NCBI RefSeq assembly: GCF_029960785.1
Contig: NZ_JASBQE010000004.1
Span: 124,001 to 188,000 of the forward strand
Length of the DNA stretch: 64,000 nt
Direction: 5' to 3'
From: Polyangium sp. 15x6
Lineage (GTDB): Bacteria; Myxococcota_A; Polyangia; Polyangiales; Polyangiaceae
Part shown: piece after piece, positions 1 through 8,546 of the stretch
How positions within the stretch are numbered: the stretch's first letter is position 1
Layout: each line of letters begins with the position of its first letter
Translations under genes and position numbers: made by a program
The notes under the pieces: model-generated
Database searches by the model: none
The model's input: only the letters and a program-made list of their open reading frames with translations
Told to the model about the DNA's origin: nothing

Positions 1-1
1 G

Positions 2-799
2 AAAGGTCAGGAGCCGGCCTTTCCTTTCGCGCACGTGGCGGAGCGGCTGCGATCGTACGATCTTCTCGTGGGGAACCTCGAATGCGTGGTCACGTCGCAG
101 GGGGAGGCCACGATTCCCGAGCCGCTGGTGGCGCCGCTTTCGGCGCCGCGCCTGCTCCTCACCGCGGGCTTCGATATGGTGTCGGTGGCGAACAACCACA
201 CGCTCGACATGTCGGAGGCGGGGTATTTCGAGATGCTCGAGCGCCTCGATTCCGCGGGTTTGGGCCATTTCGGGACGACGCAGGCGAGCCCCGCGCGTGA
301 GGCGTTCGTGGTGCGCGAGGTCGCCGGGGTGCGAATCGCGCTGATCGGTCACGTGGATCGCGGCGGGCCCCGGTCGCAGCAGGACGTGGCGCGGGCGCGG
401 GAGCGCGCCGACGTGGTGATCGTGTTCGTGCACTGGGGGATCGAATACGCGCTCACGCCCTCGAAATACCAGCGCGAGGCGAGCCGCGCGCTCATCGACG
501 CCGGGGCGGACGCGGTCATCGCGGCGCACGCCCATGTGGTGCAGCCGGCGGAGCGATATCGCGGGCGGCTCATCGCGCACGGGATCGGGAATTTCGTGTT
601 TTCGGGGATGACGCGGCCGGGGAGCCGCACAGGGACGCTCGTGGAGCTCGACGTGACCCGGGAAGGGATCACCGGGCATCGATTCGTGCGGGTCGCGATC
701 GACGATCGAGGCGCGCCGCGTTTCGTGGGGGAGCCGAGCGAGGAGCCGTCGCTCGATCCGCCGGGTCCGCGGCCGCTGCCGCCGATGGCCGGAGAGTAG
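2..799 (+). CDS. CapA-family (PGA_cap) metallophosphatase-like protein, 5' end outside window
   Basis: The reading frame is already open at base 2, so the N-terminus lies upstream of the window; the GTG at 35 is internal. Visible family features in order: a DLLVGNLE motif near the left edge, VSVANNHTLDM about 50 residues later, a VHWGIEY motif, then AHAHVVQP and a GNFVFSG motif near the end. This is the order of metal-binding blocks in the CapA/PgsA superfamily, calcineurin-like phosphoesterases linked to capsule or poly-gamma-glutamate export. The missing N-terminus should carry the GDVML-type metal site. About 20 residues after the last block are Pro-rich and family-atypical. The gene converges on the minus-strand gene ending at 803. 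Family is well supported; the substrate is unknown. Confidence 0.88.
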   Translation, partial: KGQEPAFPFAHVAERLRSYDLLVGNLECVVTSQGEATIPEPLVAPLSAPRLLLTAGFDMVSVANNHTLDMSEAGYFEMLERLDSAGLGHFGTTQASPAREAFVVREVAGVRIALIGHVDRGGPRSQQDVARARERADVVIVFVHWGIEYALTPSKYQREASRALIDAGADAVIAAHAHVVQPAERYRGRLIAHGIGNFVFSGMTRPGSRTGTLVELDVTREGITGHRFVRVAIDDRGAPRFVGEPSEEPSLDPPGPRPLPPMAGE

Positions 800-802
800 G
801 CG

Positions 803-1834
803 TTACGTTCGCCGCCTGAGCCGCGCCGCGAATGCGAGGGCGCCGAGGATGGACAGGACAAACCCGGAGGCATCCGCGCGTCCGGGCGCGCCCATCGTGC
901 ACGCGCCGCTGGAAGGTTTGTCCAGCGTCGATTCGCCGCCCTCGCCACCTTCGCCGCCTTCGCCCCAATCGCCGCCGCCCGCGCCGCCGCCGCCCGACGA
1001 CGAGCTCGCGCCGCCAGGGACGACGGGTTGCGGGTCGTCCACGAGATAAAGCGCGCCACGAAGGAAAAGCACGGGCCGCGGGCGGAGCGGCGTTCCCTCG
1101 ACGAGGGCAACCACCTCGGCCGCGGGGCGCACGGATGCTTTGCCGAGGTCGAAGCGCCAGGTCGCCGCGGCGCCCGGCGAGACGAGCCGGCGCACGCCGC
1201 CGTCGACGAGCCAGGTTTGTCCGGTGCCGTCGTCGGCCTGGACGAGCTCGGGTTTGTCCGGGATATCCGGACCGTCCGGGAGGAGGTCGGCGTCCGCGGC
1301 GGGCAGGGGCAAGAGGTCCCAGAAGGAAGAGAATCGCCAGGCGTCGTACGTGGGGGCGCCGACGACCTTTCGCCGCACGCCGGATTGCGCGGCCGGCGGG
1401 CACTGGAGCGTGCGGGGGCTATTGCCGAGCACCGGATTGCCCTCGCCGCCGGTGTCGATGCCGTAGGCGTAGACGTCGCGGGCATTGCCATCGTGCAGGG
1501 CGAGCGGGGAGGGGGCGAAGAAGCCGTGCTCGCACGAGCCGATCGCAGCGCAGAGGTCGTCGCGGTGGACGTTCGCGCGGACGGCAATGGCAGGCGCGCC
1601 GGGGGTGCCCGCGGGGACGCCGTAATAGACGTGGACGTCGATCGGCTGGTTCGGGACGTCGGGATCCTGGGCCCAGCCCGCGATGGCATCGCATCCCGCG
1701 CTGTCGAGGTATCCCGTGGGCTGGGCGGCGACCGCCGCCCGCGGGGCGAGGAGGGAGCACGCGAGGAGCGACGCCGCGGCGCCGAGGGTTTGGAAAGACG
1801 AACGGTGATGGGAACGCAATGGCACGCGGCTCAT
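803..1834 (-). CDS. Secreted protein with MYXO-CTERM-like anchor
   Basis: A 343-residue protein. The N-terminus has a signal peptide ending near VAAQ. A roughly 110-residue Cys-containing module follows, with a GWAQDPDVPN core, of the type often seen in secreted bacterial proteins; next come a middle region with WLVDGGVRRL and a Gly/Glu-rich linker. The last about 30 residues have the tripartite look of a MYXO-CTERM sorting signal: a Cys (GACTMG), a hydrophobic helix, and a terminal RLRRRT. This suggests surface display by the myxobacterial CTERM processing system. The ATG overlaps the stop of the upstream DUF1552 gene (ATGA at 1831-1834), so it is the last gene of a three-gene translationally coupled operon. 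The module's ligand is unknown. Confidence 0.8.
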   Translation of the reverse strand: MSRVPLRSHHRSSFQTLGAAASLLACSLLAPRAAVAAQPTGYLDSAGCDAIAGWAQDPDVPNQPIDVHVYYGVPAGTPGAPAIAVRANVHRDDLCAAIGSCEHGFFAPSPLALHDGNARDVYAYGIDTGGEGNPVLGNSPRTLQCPPAAQSGVRRKVVGAPTYDAWRFSSFWDLLPLPAADADLLPDGPDIPDKPELVQADDGTGQTWLVDGGVRRLVSPGAAATWRFDLGKASVRPAAEVVALVEGTPLRPRPVLFLRGALYLVDDPQPVVPGGASSSSGGGGAGGGDWGEGGEGGEGGESTLDKPSSGACTMGAPGRADASGFVLSILGALAFAARLRRRT

Positions 1835-3186
1835 ACGAGGATGTCGCCGAAGGCTTCGGAGGTTTCCCCGCCGTTCCAGCCGAAGCTCGGCGTCTCCAGG
1901 CCGACGCCGCGCAGCATGGTGACGTGCGCCTTGCTGTAATTGCCGCCGGGGTCGCGGACGTGGACGTTGCGGCGGATCTTGCCATTGGCGCCGCCCGCGA
2001 GGACGCAGGGCATCTCGGCGACGCTGTGCTGGTAGCCCTCGCCGTATTCGGAGAGGCCAAAGACGAGCGCGCGATCGAGCAGCGTGCCGCCCGTCGGCTC
2101 GACGACGGCCTGGAGCCGGCCGAGGAACGCCGCGAAGGCCTGCATTTGATACATGATGCCCGCGCGCGCGTGCTCCCAGGTGCCCTCGTGGACCGTGGCG
2201 TGGAAATCGTTGGGCACGCCGAGGTTCGAGAAGACGTGGGTGGTCGCGGGGGAGCTCAACATGAACGAGAAGACACGCGTCATGTTGCAGGCGAGCGCCG
2301 AGGCGAGGAGCGAGCCCATGATCTCGGTCTTCGCGAGGAGGTCCTCGTTCGGGGCGGGTTTGCCCGGGGGCGCGCAAGCCTCGCCCGAGAAGTCGAGGCG
2401 GTTCTTGACGGCATTCAGGTGTTCGAGGTGCGCCTCGATGCGTTGCTTGTCGGCCGCGCCGACGCGGCTGGAGAGGCTCTTCGCGTCCTCCATGACCGCG
2501 TCGAGCAGGAGCGCGCGGCGCTTCAATCCGGCCGTGTCCGCCGCCACGCCGAACAGGAGATCATAGAGCTGGCCGGGATCGAGGATCGGCGGGTTCAGGT
2601 CGTCGGGGCCATTGTACGAGATCGCGTTCCAGTGGCCGTAATCGTGGAAGCGCGCGGTGCTCGCGCCGAGGATGAGGGAGCGGAAGCGCGGGCTCTCCGG
2701 GCCATAAAAAGCCGGGTGTTTCGCGACGTACTGGTCGAGCGTGGGGCGGAGCGCGGTGAGCGTGTGCGAGGGGTGATCGAATCCCTCGGGGCGTACACGA
2801 TCGCCGGTCATCGAGACCATGAAGCCACGCATATGGCCGTCGCTCTGGCCCGGCGGGGTATCCGGCACGGCCGTGTGCGGGGTCAATCCCGTGACGACGC
2901 TCGGCTGGAAGGGCGCGAGGGGCGCGAGGAGCTCGCTCGGCGCGTAATCTTTGCCGGTCGTGGAGGGCGTCCAGAGGTCGGGGTGGCCAGCCTGGGGCGC
3001 GCCGTGGCCGTCGTGCCAGGGCAAACCGCCGCCCCAGAAGAAGATGCCGAAGATCGGCCCGGTCGACGCGGCCTCGGCGCCGCGCGCGCCGAGCATCGCT
3101 TCGAGGGTGGGCAAAGCGAGGGCGACGGCCGTGCCGCCCACGGCGCCCCGGAGAAAGGTTCGTCGGGAAAGGGGCGTGGTCTTCAC
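1831..3186 (-). CDS. DUF1552 domain protein with Tat signal
   Basis: A 451-residue protein. The GTG start at 3186 is chosen because it gives a twin-arginine leader (SRRTFLRG) with a hydrophobic segment and overlaps the upstream stop as GTGA. The mature part matches the DUF1552 layout: FGIFFWGGGLPWHDG near the start, SDGHMRGFM, later a long helical stretch with DAVMEDAKSLSSRV, and a C-terminal FGLSEYGEG region. DUF1552 proteins in myxobacteria and planctomycetes are nearly always encoded next to DUF1592/DUF1588 cytochrome-like proteins, as here; the function is unknown. Tat export implies folding, perhaps with a cofactor, before periplasmic delivery. It sits between the DUF1588 gene and the MYXO-CTERM gene with 4-base overlaps on both sides. 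Confidence 0.88.
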   Translation of the reverse strand: MKTTPLSRRTFLRGAVGGTAVALALPTLEAMLGARGAEAASTGPIFGIFFWGGGLPWHDGHGAPQAGHPDLWTPSTTGKDYAPSELLAPLAPFQPSVVTGLTPHTAVPDTPPGQSDGHMRGFMVSMTGDRVRPEGFDHPSHTLTALRPTLDQYVAKHPAFYGPESPRFRSLILGASTARFHDYGHWNAISYNGPDDLNPPILDPGQLYDLLFGVAADTAGLKRRALLLDAVMEDAKSLSSRVGAADKQRIEAHLEHLNAVKNRLDFSGEACAPPGKPAPNEDLLAKTEIMGSLLASALACNMTRVFSFMLSSPATTHVFSNLGVPNDFHATVHEGTWEHARAGIMYQMQAFAAFLGRLQAVVEPTGGTLLDRALVFGLSEYGEGYQHSVAEMPCVLAGGANGKIRRNVHVRDPGGNYSKAHVTMLRGVGLETPSFGWNGGETSEAFGDILV

Positions 3187-4850
3187 GGGCTCTCCTCTTC
3201 GCCGATGTAACGGAACGCGTCGTGCGTGACGAGCTCGATCAAGAGGGTGCGGAAATCGAAGGATGCGCCGGCGAAGCGCGAGGCGAGGTCTTCGAGCGCG
3301 AGGCGCTCGCCCTTCGTCTCGATGCGGCCCTGCGCATGGCGATAAAGCTGCTGGACCATGCAACGGCCGACGCGGGGCTCGGTCTCGAGGACCGTCGCGA
3401 GCTCGCGCGCGTTCGCGAGGGGTTTGCCGTCGAGGTCGCCAGAGGAGTCGATCGGCAGGTTGCCCTCGAAGACGGTGCGGTAATACCCCGACGAGTCGAA
3501 ATGCTCGAAGAGGAAGCCGGGCGGGTCCATGAAGGTGTGGCACGCGGCGCAGGCGGGGTTCGTGCGGTGCGCCTCCATTTGCTCGCGGACGGTTTTCGGC
3601 TCGCCCATCGGCGGATCGAGGGTCGTGTCGACGCCCGGGGGCGGAGCCGGGACCTCGAGGCAAAAGACACGCTCGCGGACGTATTTGCCACGCGCCGTGG
3701 GCGAGGTGCGGGTCTCGTGGGCATTCATGGTGAGGAACGCGCCGAGCGTGAGGATGCCCGCGCGCGGGCCATCCGCGGGCAGCTCCACCGGGACGAACGT
3801 GTCCACGGTCGCGCCGGGCGCCTCGATGCCGTACAGCGCCGCGAGGTCCGCATTCACGAAGGTCTTGCGGGTGCTGAAGATGCTGCGCGCGTCGCCGCGG
3901 CTCTCGAAGACGACGTCCTCGACGAGCATCTCGACCTCGCGGCGCATGGCGTCCTTGATGGTGGGCGTGAAGTACGGATACGCCGCCGGATCGCGCTGGA
4001 TGCCGTCGAGGCGGCCGAGGTCGAGGTATTGCCGGAAAAACGCCTGCATGGCCGAGCGCGCGCGGGGATCGTCGAGCAGGCGCTCGGCCGCCGCGGCGAT
4101 GCCCTCGGGTTTGTCGAGCTCGCCCTTTTCGGCGGCGTCGAGGAGCGCGTCGTCCGGGCCCTGGTTCCAGAGGAGGAACGAGAGGCGCGTGGCCATTTCG
4201 TAGCCCGTGAGCTTGCGCCGTTCAGGGGAAGCGTCGTCGGGCGCGCCGACCTCGACGCGATAAAGGAAATGCGGGGACTGGACGAGGCCCGAGACCGCGA
4301 GGCGCAGGCCCTCCCACGCGCTCGGATCCGCGAGCGTCTGCGAGACGGAGACCCAGCGGGAGACCTCCTCGTTCGTGAGCGGGCGCCGGAAGACGCGGCG
4401 GCCGAAGCGACGCAGGAATCCTTCGACGCAGGAATCGCCGGGCGCGGCGGGTTCGCAGCCGACGAAGGCCGCGCGCCGGGCCGGGTCGGCGAACGCGTGA
4501 CGCGTGATGGCGTCGGCGGACTCCTCGTACTGCTGGACGCCGAACTCGGAGAGCGTCGTGCTGGATGCGCCGATGTTGTAGAAGAGGAACGGCTTCGTGT
4601 CGTCCTCGAGCGGCGCCTTGGGCATGCTCGCGCCGAACAGCTCGACGAGCGTATTGCGGTACTGCGCGGCCGTGAGGCGGGGGAGCGCGGGCGCGGCGAG
4701 GACGAGCGACTCTTGCTCGGTCGTGTCCTCGTCCGCGTCGCCGATGACGCCGACGCATGCGGTGAGCGAAGCGCCGAAGACGGCGATTGCGGCGGAAAAC
4801 CCGAGCCACCGCGCTCGGGATCGCCCAGGATGCGGACGTCTTTGGACCAT
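3183..4850 (-). CDS. DUF1592/DUF1588/DUF1585 cytochrome-like lipoprotein
   Basis: A 555-residue protein. The ATG at 4850 is preferred over upstream starts because GGAAGG sits 4 bases ahead and a lipoprotein signal with LTAC follows. Domain order follows the planctomycete/myxobacterial family: an N-terminal LTAAQYRNTLVELFG segment (DUF1587-like), DUF1595 with RRFGRRVFRRPLT, DUF1592 with ATRLSFLLWNQGPDDALL, DUF1588 with a c-type heme motif CAACH at residues 434-438 followed by FMDPPGF, and DUF1585 at the end. The protein therefore probably binds heme in the periplasm or on the outer membrane. It heads the operon with the DUF1552 and MYXO-CTERM genes; the 155-base space to the divergent radical SAM gene holds both promoters. 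Confidence 0.88.
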   Translation of the reverse strand: MVQRRPHPGRSRARWLGFSAAIAVFGASLTACVGVIGDADEDTTEQESLVLAAPALPRLTAAQYRNTLVELFGASMPKAPLEDDTKPFLFYNIGASSTTLSEFGVQQYEESADAITRHAFADPARRAAFVGCEPAAPGDSCVEGFLRRFGRRVFRRPLTNEEVSRWVSVSQTLADPSAWEGLRLAVSGLVQSPHFLYRVEVGAPDDASPERRKLTGYEMATRLSFLLWNQGPDDALLDAAEKGELDKPEGIAAAAERLLDDPRARSAMQAFFRQYLDLGRLDGIQRDPAAYPYFTPTIKDAMRREVEMLVEDVVFESRGDARSIFSTRKTFVNADLAALYGIEAPGATVDTFVPVELPADGPRAGILTLGAFLTMNAHETRTSPTARGKYVRERVFCLEVPAPPPGVDTTLDPPMGEPKTVREQMEAHRTNPACAACHTFMDPPGFLFEHFDSSGYYRTVFEGNLPIDSSGDLDGKPLANARELATVLETEPRVGRCMVQQLYRHAQGRIETKGERLALEDLASRFAGASFDFRTLLIELVTHDAFRYIGEEESP

Positions 4851-5005
4851 GGCCTTCCGCGAAGGGTACAGCGGAGCCGGCGGGCAGGGAAGAGACAAGG
4901 GAGGGCCTTTGTCCAGGCTCCCGGGCACAGGTACGCTCCGGATGAAGAAGTCCCGCGGGGCAGGAGGGACCTCCCGCGCGGCGCGGATTCGCGTATGGTG
5001 GCCAA

Positions 5006-6715
5006 GTGGTTTCCGTTCCCGTGACGTTCTTCTACCGGCCAGAGCGGCCCGTGGCGTTCGTTTCGCTCTGCGGGGAATGGTCGGCGTTTCGCCCGACGCC
5101 CATGGCGCGGCGCGACGGCGGGTCGTTCGAGGCGACGATCGAGGCGGCGATCGGGGTGTACGAGTACAAGCTGCACGTCGAGGGCGCGCGCTGGGAGCTC
5201 GATCCGGACAATCCGCGGACGCGGGCGCGGGGCGGGCTGCGGAACAACGTGCTCGTGGTGGGCGGCGCGGAGGAGCCGATCCTGCACGCGCCGGTGAGCC
5301 CGTTCGTGGCCGTGGAGGAGGACGGGCGGCTTTGCATTCGCGCGGCGCTGCGTCGTGGGCGCGGAGAGGGCCTCGTCGTGCGGTGGGACGAGGGTGCAGG
5401 GGCGCGCGAAGAGGCGATGCGGGTCGCGGCGGAGGAGGACGAGCACGTCGTGTTCGAGGCGCGGCTGCCGGCGTCGGCGCGGCGTGTTTCGTACGTGTTT
5501 CGATTGGAATCGGGGCGGCTCGTCGGGCGCGCGGGCGGGGCGGGACAATGGTTTTCGATTTCGCGGCCGGAGGCGCCGAGGGGCGCGGGGCGGAGCGAGG
5601 GCGCGGCGGGCATTTCGATCGAGGGGAATGCGGGGCCGGAAGCGTCCAGTGATGCGTTTCGCGCGGGGCGCGTGGTCGCGCCGCTCCCGGTGCGGCTTTA
5701 CGTCACCGTGACCGAGCGGTGCAACCTGCGTTGCGCCCATTGCATCACGGATGCGCCGGAGAAGACGCGGAGCGGGAGCGCACGGACGATGCAGCCGTGG
5801 CTGCTCGACGCGCTGCGGGAGCCGTTCGCCGCGGCCGATTACGTGGGCTTCGTGCACGGCGGCGAGGCGATCGTGGCGCCGATCTTCCCGGAGGTGCTCG
5901 CGACGATCCAGAGGGCGCGCGCAGGTCGTCCGGGCCGCACGGACGTGCATTTGCTGTCGAATGGAATGATGCTCGACGAGGCGCGGTTCGACGCGCTCTG
6001 TGATCTCGGTCTGACGAGCCTCTCGATTTCGCTCGACGGCGCGACGCCGGCGACGAGCGACGGGCTCCGGATCGGCGGGCGGTTCGCGACGATCGTGAAG
6101 AACGTCGAGGGCATGCTGCGGCGCCGCGCGGCGCGCGGGGTCGACGTGCGGATCGGGATCTCGGCGGTCGTGACGGCTTCCAACGTGGACGAGTTGCCCG
6201 CGCTCGGGAGGCTTTCGGCTTCGCTCGGGGTCGATTGGCTGAAGGTCGAGGAGGTTTTTCCGTGCACGCCGCGGGCGCAGGTCGAATGGATCGATCCGCG
6301 GGGCGAGCGGATCTCGCGCGCCGTCCGTGAGCTCGGCTCGATCCTCGCGCCCACGGGGGTCGTGCTCGTGGACCATCTCGATCCCCGCGGCGATTGTCCT
6401 TGTGTCGCCGGCGACGACCCCGCGTTGCGTGGTTTCCGCGCGGCCGACGATTTTGCGAATCGCGCACGCTTCCTGACGTGTCGCATGGAATGGGAGCAGG
6501 CGTGCATCGACCCGGACGGCACGGTGCATCCCGTGGCGTACGAGGCGCCCGCGATCGGCTCCGTCGCGTCTTCGTCGTTCGTTTCGATCTGGAACGGAGA
6601 GGTGATGCAGGACCTGCGTCGCGTGGCGCTTTCCAGGACCCCCGCGCCGATTCGGTGCGCGTGTCCCGAGGTGGCTTGCGCCCCGGCGGCGCGGCGTGCA
6701 ACGATCGGCCCATGA
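5006..6715 (+). CDS. Radical SAM/SPASM protein with N-terminal glycogen-binding and amylase-N-like domains
   Basis: A 569-residue protein. Residues 1-90 look like a CBM48/AMPK glycogen-binding domain (VSLCGEWSAF, a GVYEYKLHVEG strand pair, WELDPDNP, NNVLVV). Residues 90-190 resemble the Ig-like N-domain of maltogenic amylases (ILHAPVSPF to VSYVFRLESG). A linker leads to a radical SAM core with C239-x3-C243-x2-C246 (CNLRCAHC), a GGEAI motif and SLDGATP. The end is SPASM-like, with C464, C466, C492, C500, then IDPDGTVHP, and C551, C553 and C558 as ligands for extra Fe-S clusters. Catalytic GH13 residues are absent. The start is a GTG with no clear ribosome site. The stop overlaps the next gene's ATG. 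SPASM proteins usually modify peptides, so the carbohydrate-binding front is unexpected. Substrate unknown. Confidence 0.85.
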   Translation: MVSVPVTFFYRPERPVAFVSLCGEWSAFRPTPMARRDGGSFEATIEAAIGVYEYKLHVEGARWELDPDNPRTRARGGLRNNVLVVGGAEEPILHAPVSPFVAVEEDGRLCIRAALRRGRGEGLVVRWDEGAGAREEAMRVAAEEDEHVVFEARLPASARRVSYVFRLESGRLVGRAGGAGQWFSISRPEAPRGAGRSEGAAGISIEGNAGPEASSDAFRAGRVVAPLPVRLYVTVTERCNLRCAHCITDAPEKTRSGSARTMQPWLLDALREPFAAADYVGFVHGGEAIVAPIFPEVLATIQRARAGRPGRTDVHLLSNGMMLDEARFDALCDLGLTSLSISLDGATPATSDGLRIGGRFATIVKNVEGMLRRRAARGVDVRIGISAVVTASNVDELPALGRLSASLGVDWLKVEEVFPCTPRAQVEWIDPRGERISRAVRELGSILAPTGVVLVDHLDPRGDCPCVAGDDPALRGFRAADDFANRARFLTCRMEWEQACIDPDGTVHPVAYEAPAIGSVASSSFVSIWNGEVMQDLRRVALSRTPAPIRCACPEVACAPAARRATIGP

Positions 6716-7263
6716 AGCGCTTTTCACCTTTCTATGGGCTCGTCTTCGTTTCTTTCCTCGTGGCGGCCGCGGGCTGCTCCGACGACGAAGGATCCGGCGA
6801 CAGCGGGGGCAACACGAATGCCGGCGAGCCGGCCTCGATGCAAGGGATCACCGAGGCCCACAACGCGGCGCGCGCGTCCGTCGATCCGCCGGCCCCGGAG
6901 CCGCTGCCGCCCCTCGTCTGGTCGCCGGAGCTCGCCGCCGTCGCGCAGGCGTACGCGGAGAACTGCGTATGGGAGCACAGCTCGAACGACTACGGCGAGA
7001 ACCTCTACGCCAGCTCCAATAGCTCGACCGCGGAGAAGGTCGTCTCGAACTGGGTGTCCGAGAAGGCCGATTACATCTACGAGTCGAACGAGTGTTCGGC
7101 CGTGTGCGGCCATTACACCCAGGTGGTCTGGGCGAAGACGACGAAGCTCGGCTGCGGCATGGCGAAATGCAGCAAGGGCTCGCCGCTCGGCGGGGGAGAC
7201 TGGGAGTTCTGGGTCTGCAACTACGATCCGCCCGGGAACTTCATCGGGCAGAAGCCGTATTGA
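6712..7263 (+). CDS. CAP/SCP-domain lipoprotein
   Basis: A 183-residue protein. The ATG at 6712 overlaps the radical SAM stop (ATGA) and gives a lipoprotein signal with AAAGC. After a Gly/Asn-rich linker comes a complete CAP (CRISP/antigen 5/PR-1) domain: EAHNAARASV, LAAVAQAYAENC, then HSSNDYGENLY, a GHYTQVVWAKTTKLGCG signature and WVCNYDPPGN. Six cysteines probably form disulfides. The two His residues and the Glu of the CAP cavity are present. Translational coupling to the radical SAM protein suggests joint function, possibly as its export-linked partner, but no such link is known to me. Its TGA directly abuts the stop of the convergent CBS gene. Confidence 0.88.
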   Translation: MKRFSPFYGLVFVSFLVAAAGCSDDEGSGDSGGNTNAGEPASMQGITEAHNAARASVDPPAPEPLPPLVWSPELAAVAQAYAENCVWEHSSNDYGENLYASSNSSTAEKVVSNWVSEKADYIYESNECSAVCGHYTQVVWAKTTKLGCGMAKCSKGSPLGGGDWEFWVCNYDPPGNFIGQKPY

Positions 7264-8049
7264 TCAGGTCGCGGCGAGGACACGGGCGAAATCGAGGCCC
7301 GTGATCACGCCGACGAGCTCGCCGTTCTCGAGCACGAGCACGCGGCGCGCGCGCGACTCGAAGGCGTGCGCCGCCGCGCGGTAGAGCGGCGTCTTCACGT
7401 GCTGCGTGAGGATGCCGTAGTTCATCACGTCCTCGACCTTCGTCGAGGGATCGAGGCTGCGCGCCGCGAGGGCCTCGACCTGCGTGAAGACGCCGACCGG
7501 ATGGCGATATTCGTCGACGATCACGAGGCCCGTCACGTGCGCGCGATCGAGCCGCGAGGTCGCCTCGGCAATCGTGGCCGTGAGGGGGAGCGAGATCACG
7601 GGCTTCGTCATCACGTCGCCGATCGATCCTTCGAGGCGGAGCGCGCGCACGGAGGAGAGCACCTCCTCGATGCTGAAGACGCCGACGAGCTTGCCCGCCT
7701 CTTCGACGTACACGCGATGCACGCGTTCGTCGGCCATGACACGCGCGGCCGCCGTCACGGGCGCGTTCGGCGAGACCGTGATGACGCCCTTGTGCATGTG
7801 ATCCGAGACGGGCTCGGTGGGCAGGTCGATCGGCTGGATGCCCGCGAGCGAGGCCGGTTGCAGGCGGCCGATGCGCAGGAGGTCCGTGAGCGAGACGACG
7901 CCGATCGCCTTGCCCGTTTCATCGACGACGGGCGCCGACGAGATGCGTCGCGACGCGAGCAAGAGGTAAGCCTCATCCACGAGCGTGTCGGGCGTGACCG
8001 ACAGCACGGGGGATTTCATCAGCGTCGAGACGAGAAGGGGCGTGGTCAT
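7264..8049 (-). CDS. Four-CBS-domain protein (two Bateman modules)
   Basis: A 261-residue protein. The ATG at 8049 starts directly at MTTPLLVSTLMKSPVLSV, the canonical beginning of a first CBS domain. Four CBS units follow at about residues 8-60, 80-130, 140-195 and 205-258, seen from the repeated patterns ISSAPVVDETG, VHRVYVEEAG, VTGLVIVDEYR and RRVLVLENGEL, each followed by a VGV(F/I/V) strand. There is no attached enzyme or transporter domain, so it is a stand-alone adenosine-ligand sensor of unknown partner. The frame is open upstream to 8529, but that stretch lacks CBS sequence. A TGGCA/TGCCA palindrome lies 13 bases upstream of the start. Confidence 0.86.
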   Translation of the reverse strand: MTTPLLVSTLMKSPVLSVTPDTLVDEAYLLLASRRISSAPVVDETGKAIGVVSLTDLLRIGRLQPASLAGIQPIDLPTEPVSDHMHKGVITVSPNAPVTAAARVMADERVHRVYVEEAGKLVGVFSIEEVLSSVRALRLEGSIGDVMTKPVISLPLTATIAEATSRLDRAHVTGLVIVDEYRHPVGVFTQVEALAARSLDPSTKVEDVMNYGILTQHVKTPLYRAAAHAFESRARRVLVLENGELVGVITGLDFARVLAAT

Positions 8050-8546
8050 GTGGGCGGCGCCTGGCAAGACGTTTGCCAAGTCATATACATGGCGCACGTC
8101 CCGCTTGTCGAGCCCCTTCGTGCAACCTTTGCGTGATGCGTGCAACGGTTGCGTTTCGCCGGCGGCGCCGAGGCCATCGAGGTCGCGCGGCGGTCGTGCC
8201 ACGATCTTCATCGATTTCATCGCGGAGGAGTCGATCGAGGAGGTCTCCGCCTGCAACTTCCGCCTCACGCCGATGCTCATCTTGAAGGACGACGACTCCT
8301 GATCTCGAAAAGGTGTGTCCCGGTACCGCCCGGCGCCCAACAAAGCTTGACGAAACCCCGGGAATCTCGAACCGTCAGAGATTCGCCGCATCCCCGACCA
8401 GTCAATCGGGAACATTCTTACTGCGAATTCGCCGACGAACGCGTAACGTAGATAATCCTGGTGTGCTCTGCTATGCGGACCAGGGCGCCGCGTAACATAT
8501 GGCAATGCCGCTGTGGGCTTCGGCACCACGGTGGCATTCAGGAGGA
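8050..8546. other. Gene-poor interval with a possible short ORF
   Basis: About 500 bases with no gene I can name. Between roughly 8,130 and 8,302 the wobble positions are strongly G/C, as in coding DNA, but they are shared by both strands. The plus strand can encode a segment ending in ATIFIDFIAEES...LILKDDDS with stop at 8302, but it lacks a convincing start and the upstream signal shifts frame. The minus strand can encode MSIGVRRKLQAET... from 8280, running in frame into the CBS gene. One short gene may be here, strand undecided. The remainder (8,303-8,546) carries the promoter region of the receiver gene. Confidence 0.3.
8062..8078 (+). promoter_or_regulatory. Palindrome resembling a -24/-12 (sigma-54) element
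   Basis: TGGCAAGACGTTTGCCA. Read on either strand it has GG-N10-GC spacing (TGGCA...TTGC), as in sigma-54 promoters, because it is a near-perfect inverted repeat. On the minus strand the -12 element would lie only about 13 bases from the CBS start codon, so a leaderless or very short leader would be needed. It may instead be an operator for a dimeric regulator. Confidence 0.3.

Noticed and set aside
8050..8529. A longer CBS-domain protein starting near 8529
   Set aside because: The upstream residues lack CBS sequence and GC-wobble bias is uneven; the ATG at 8049 begins exactly at the first CBS domain.
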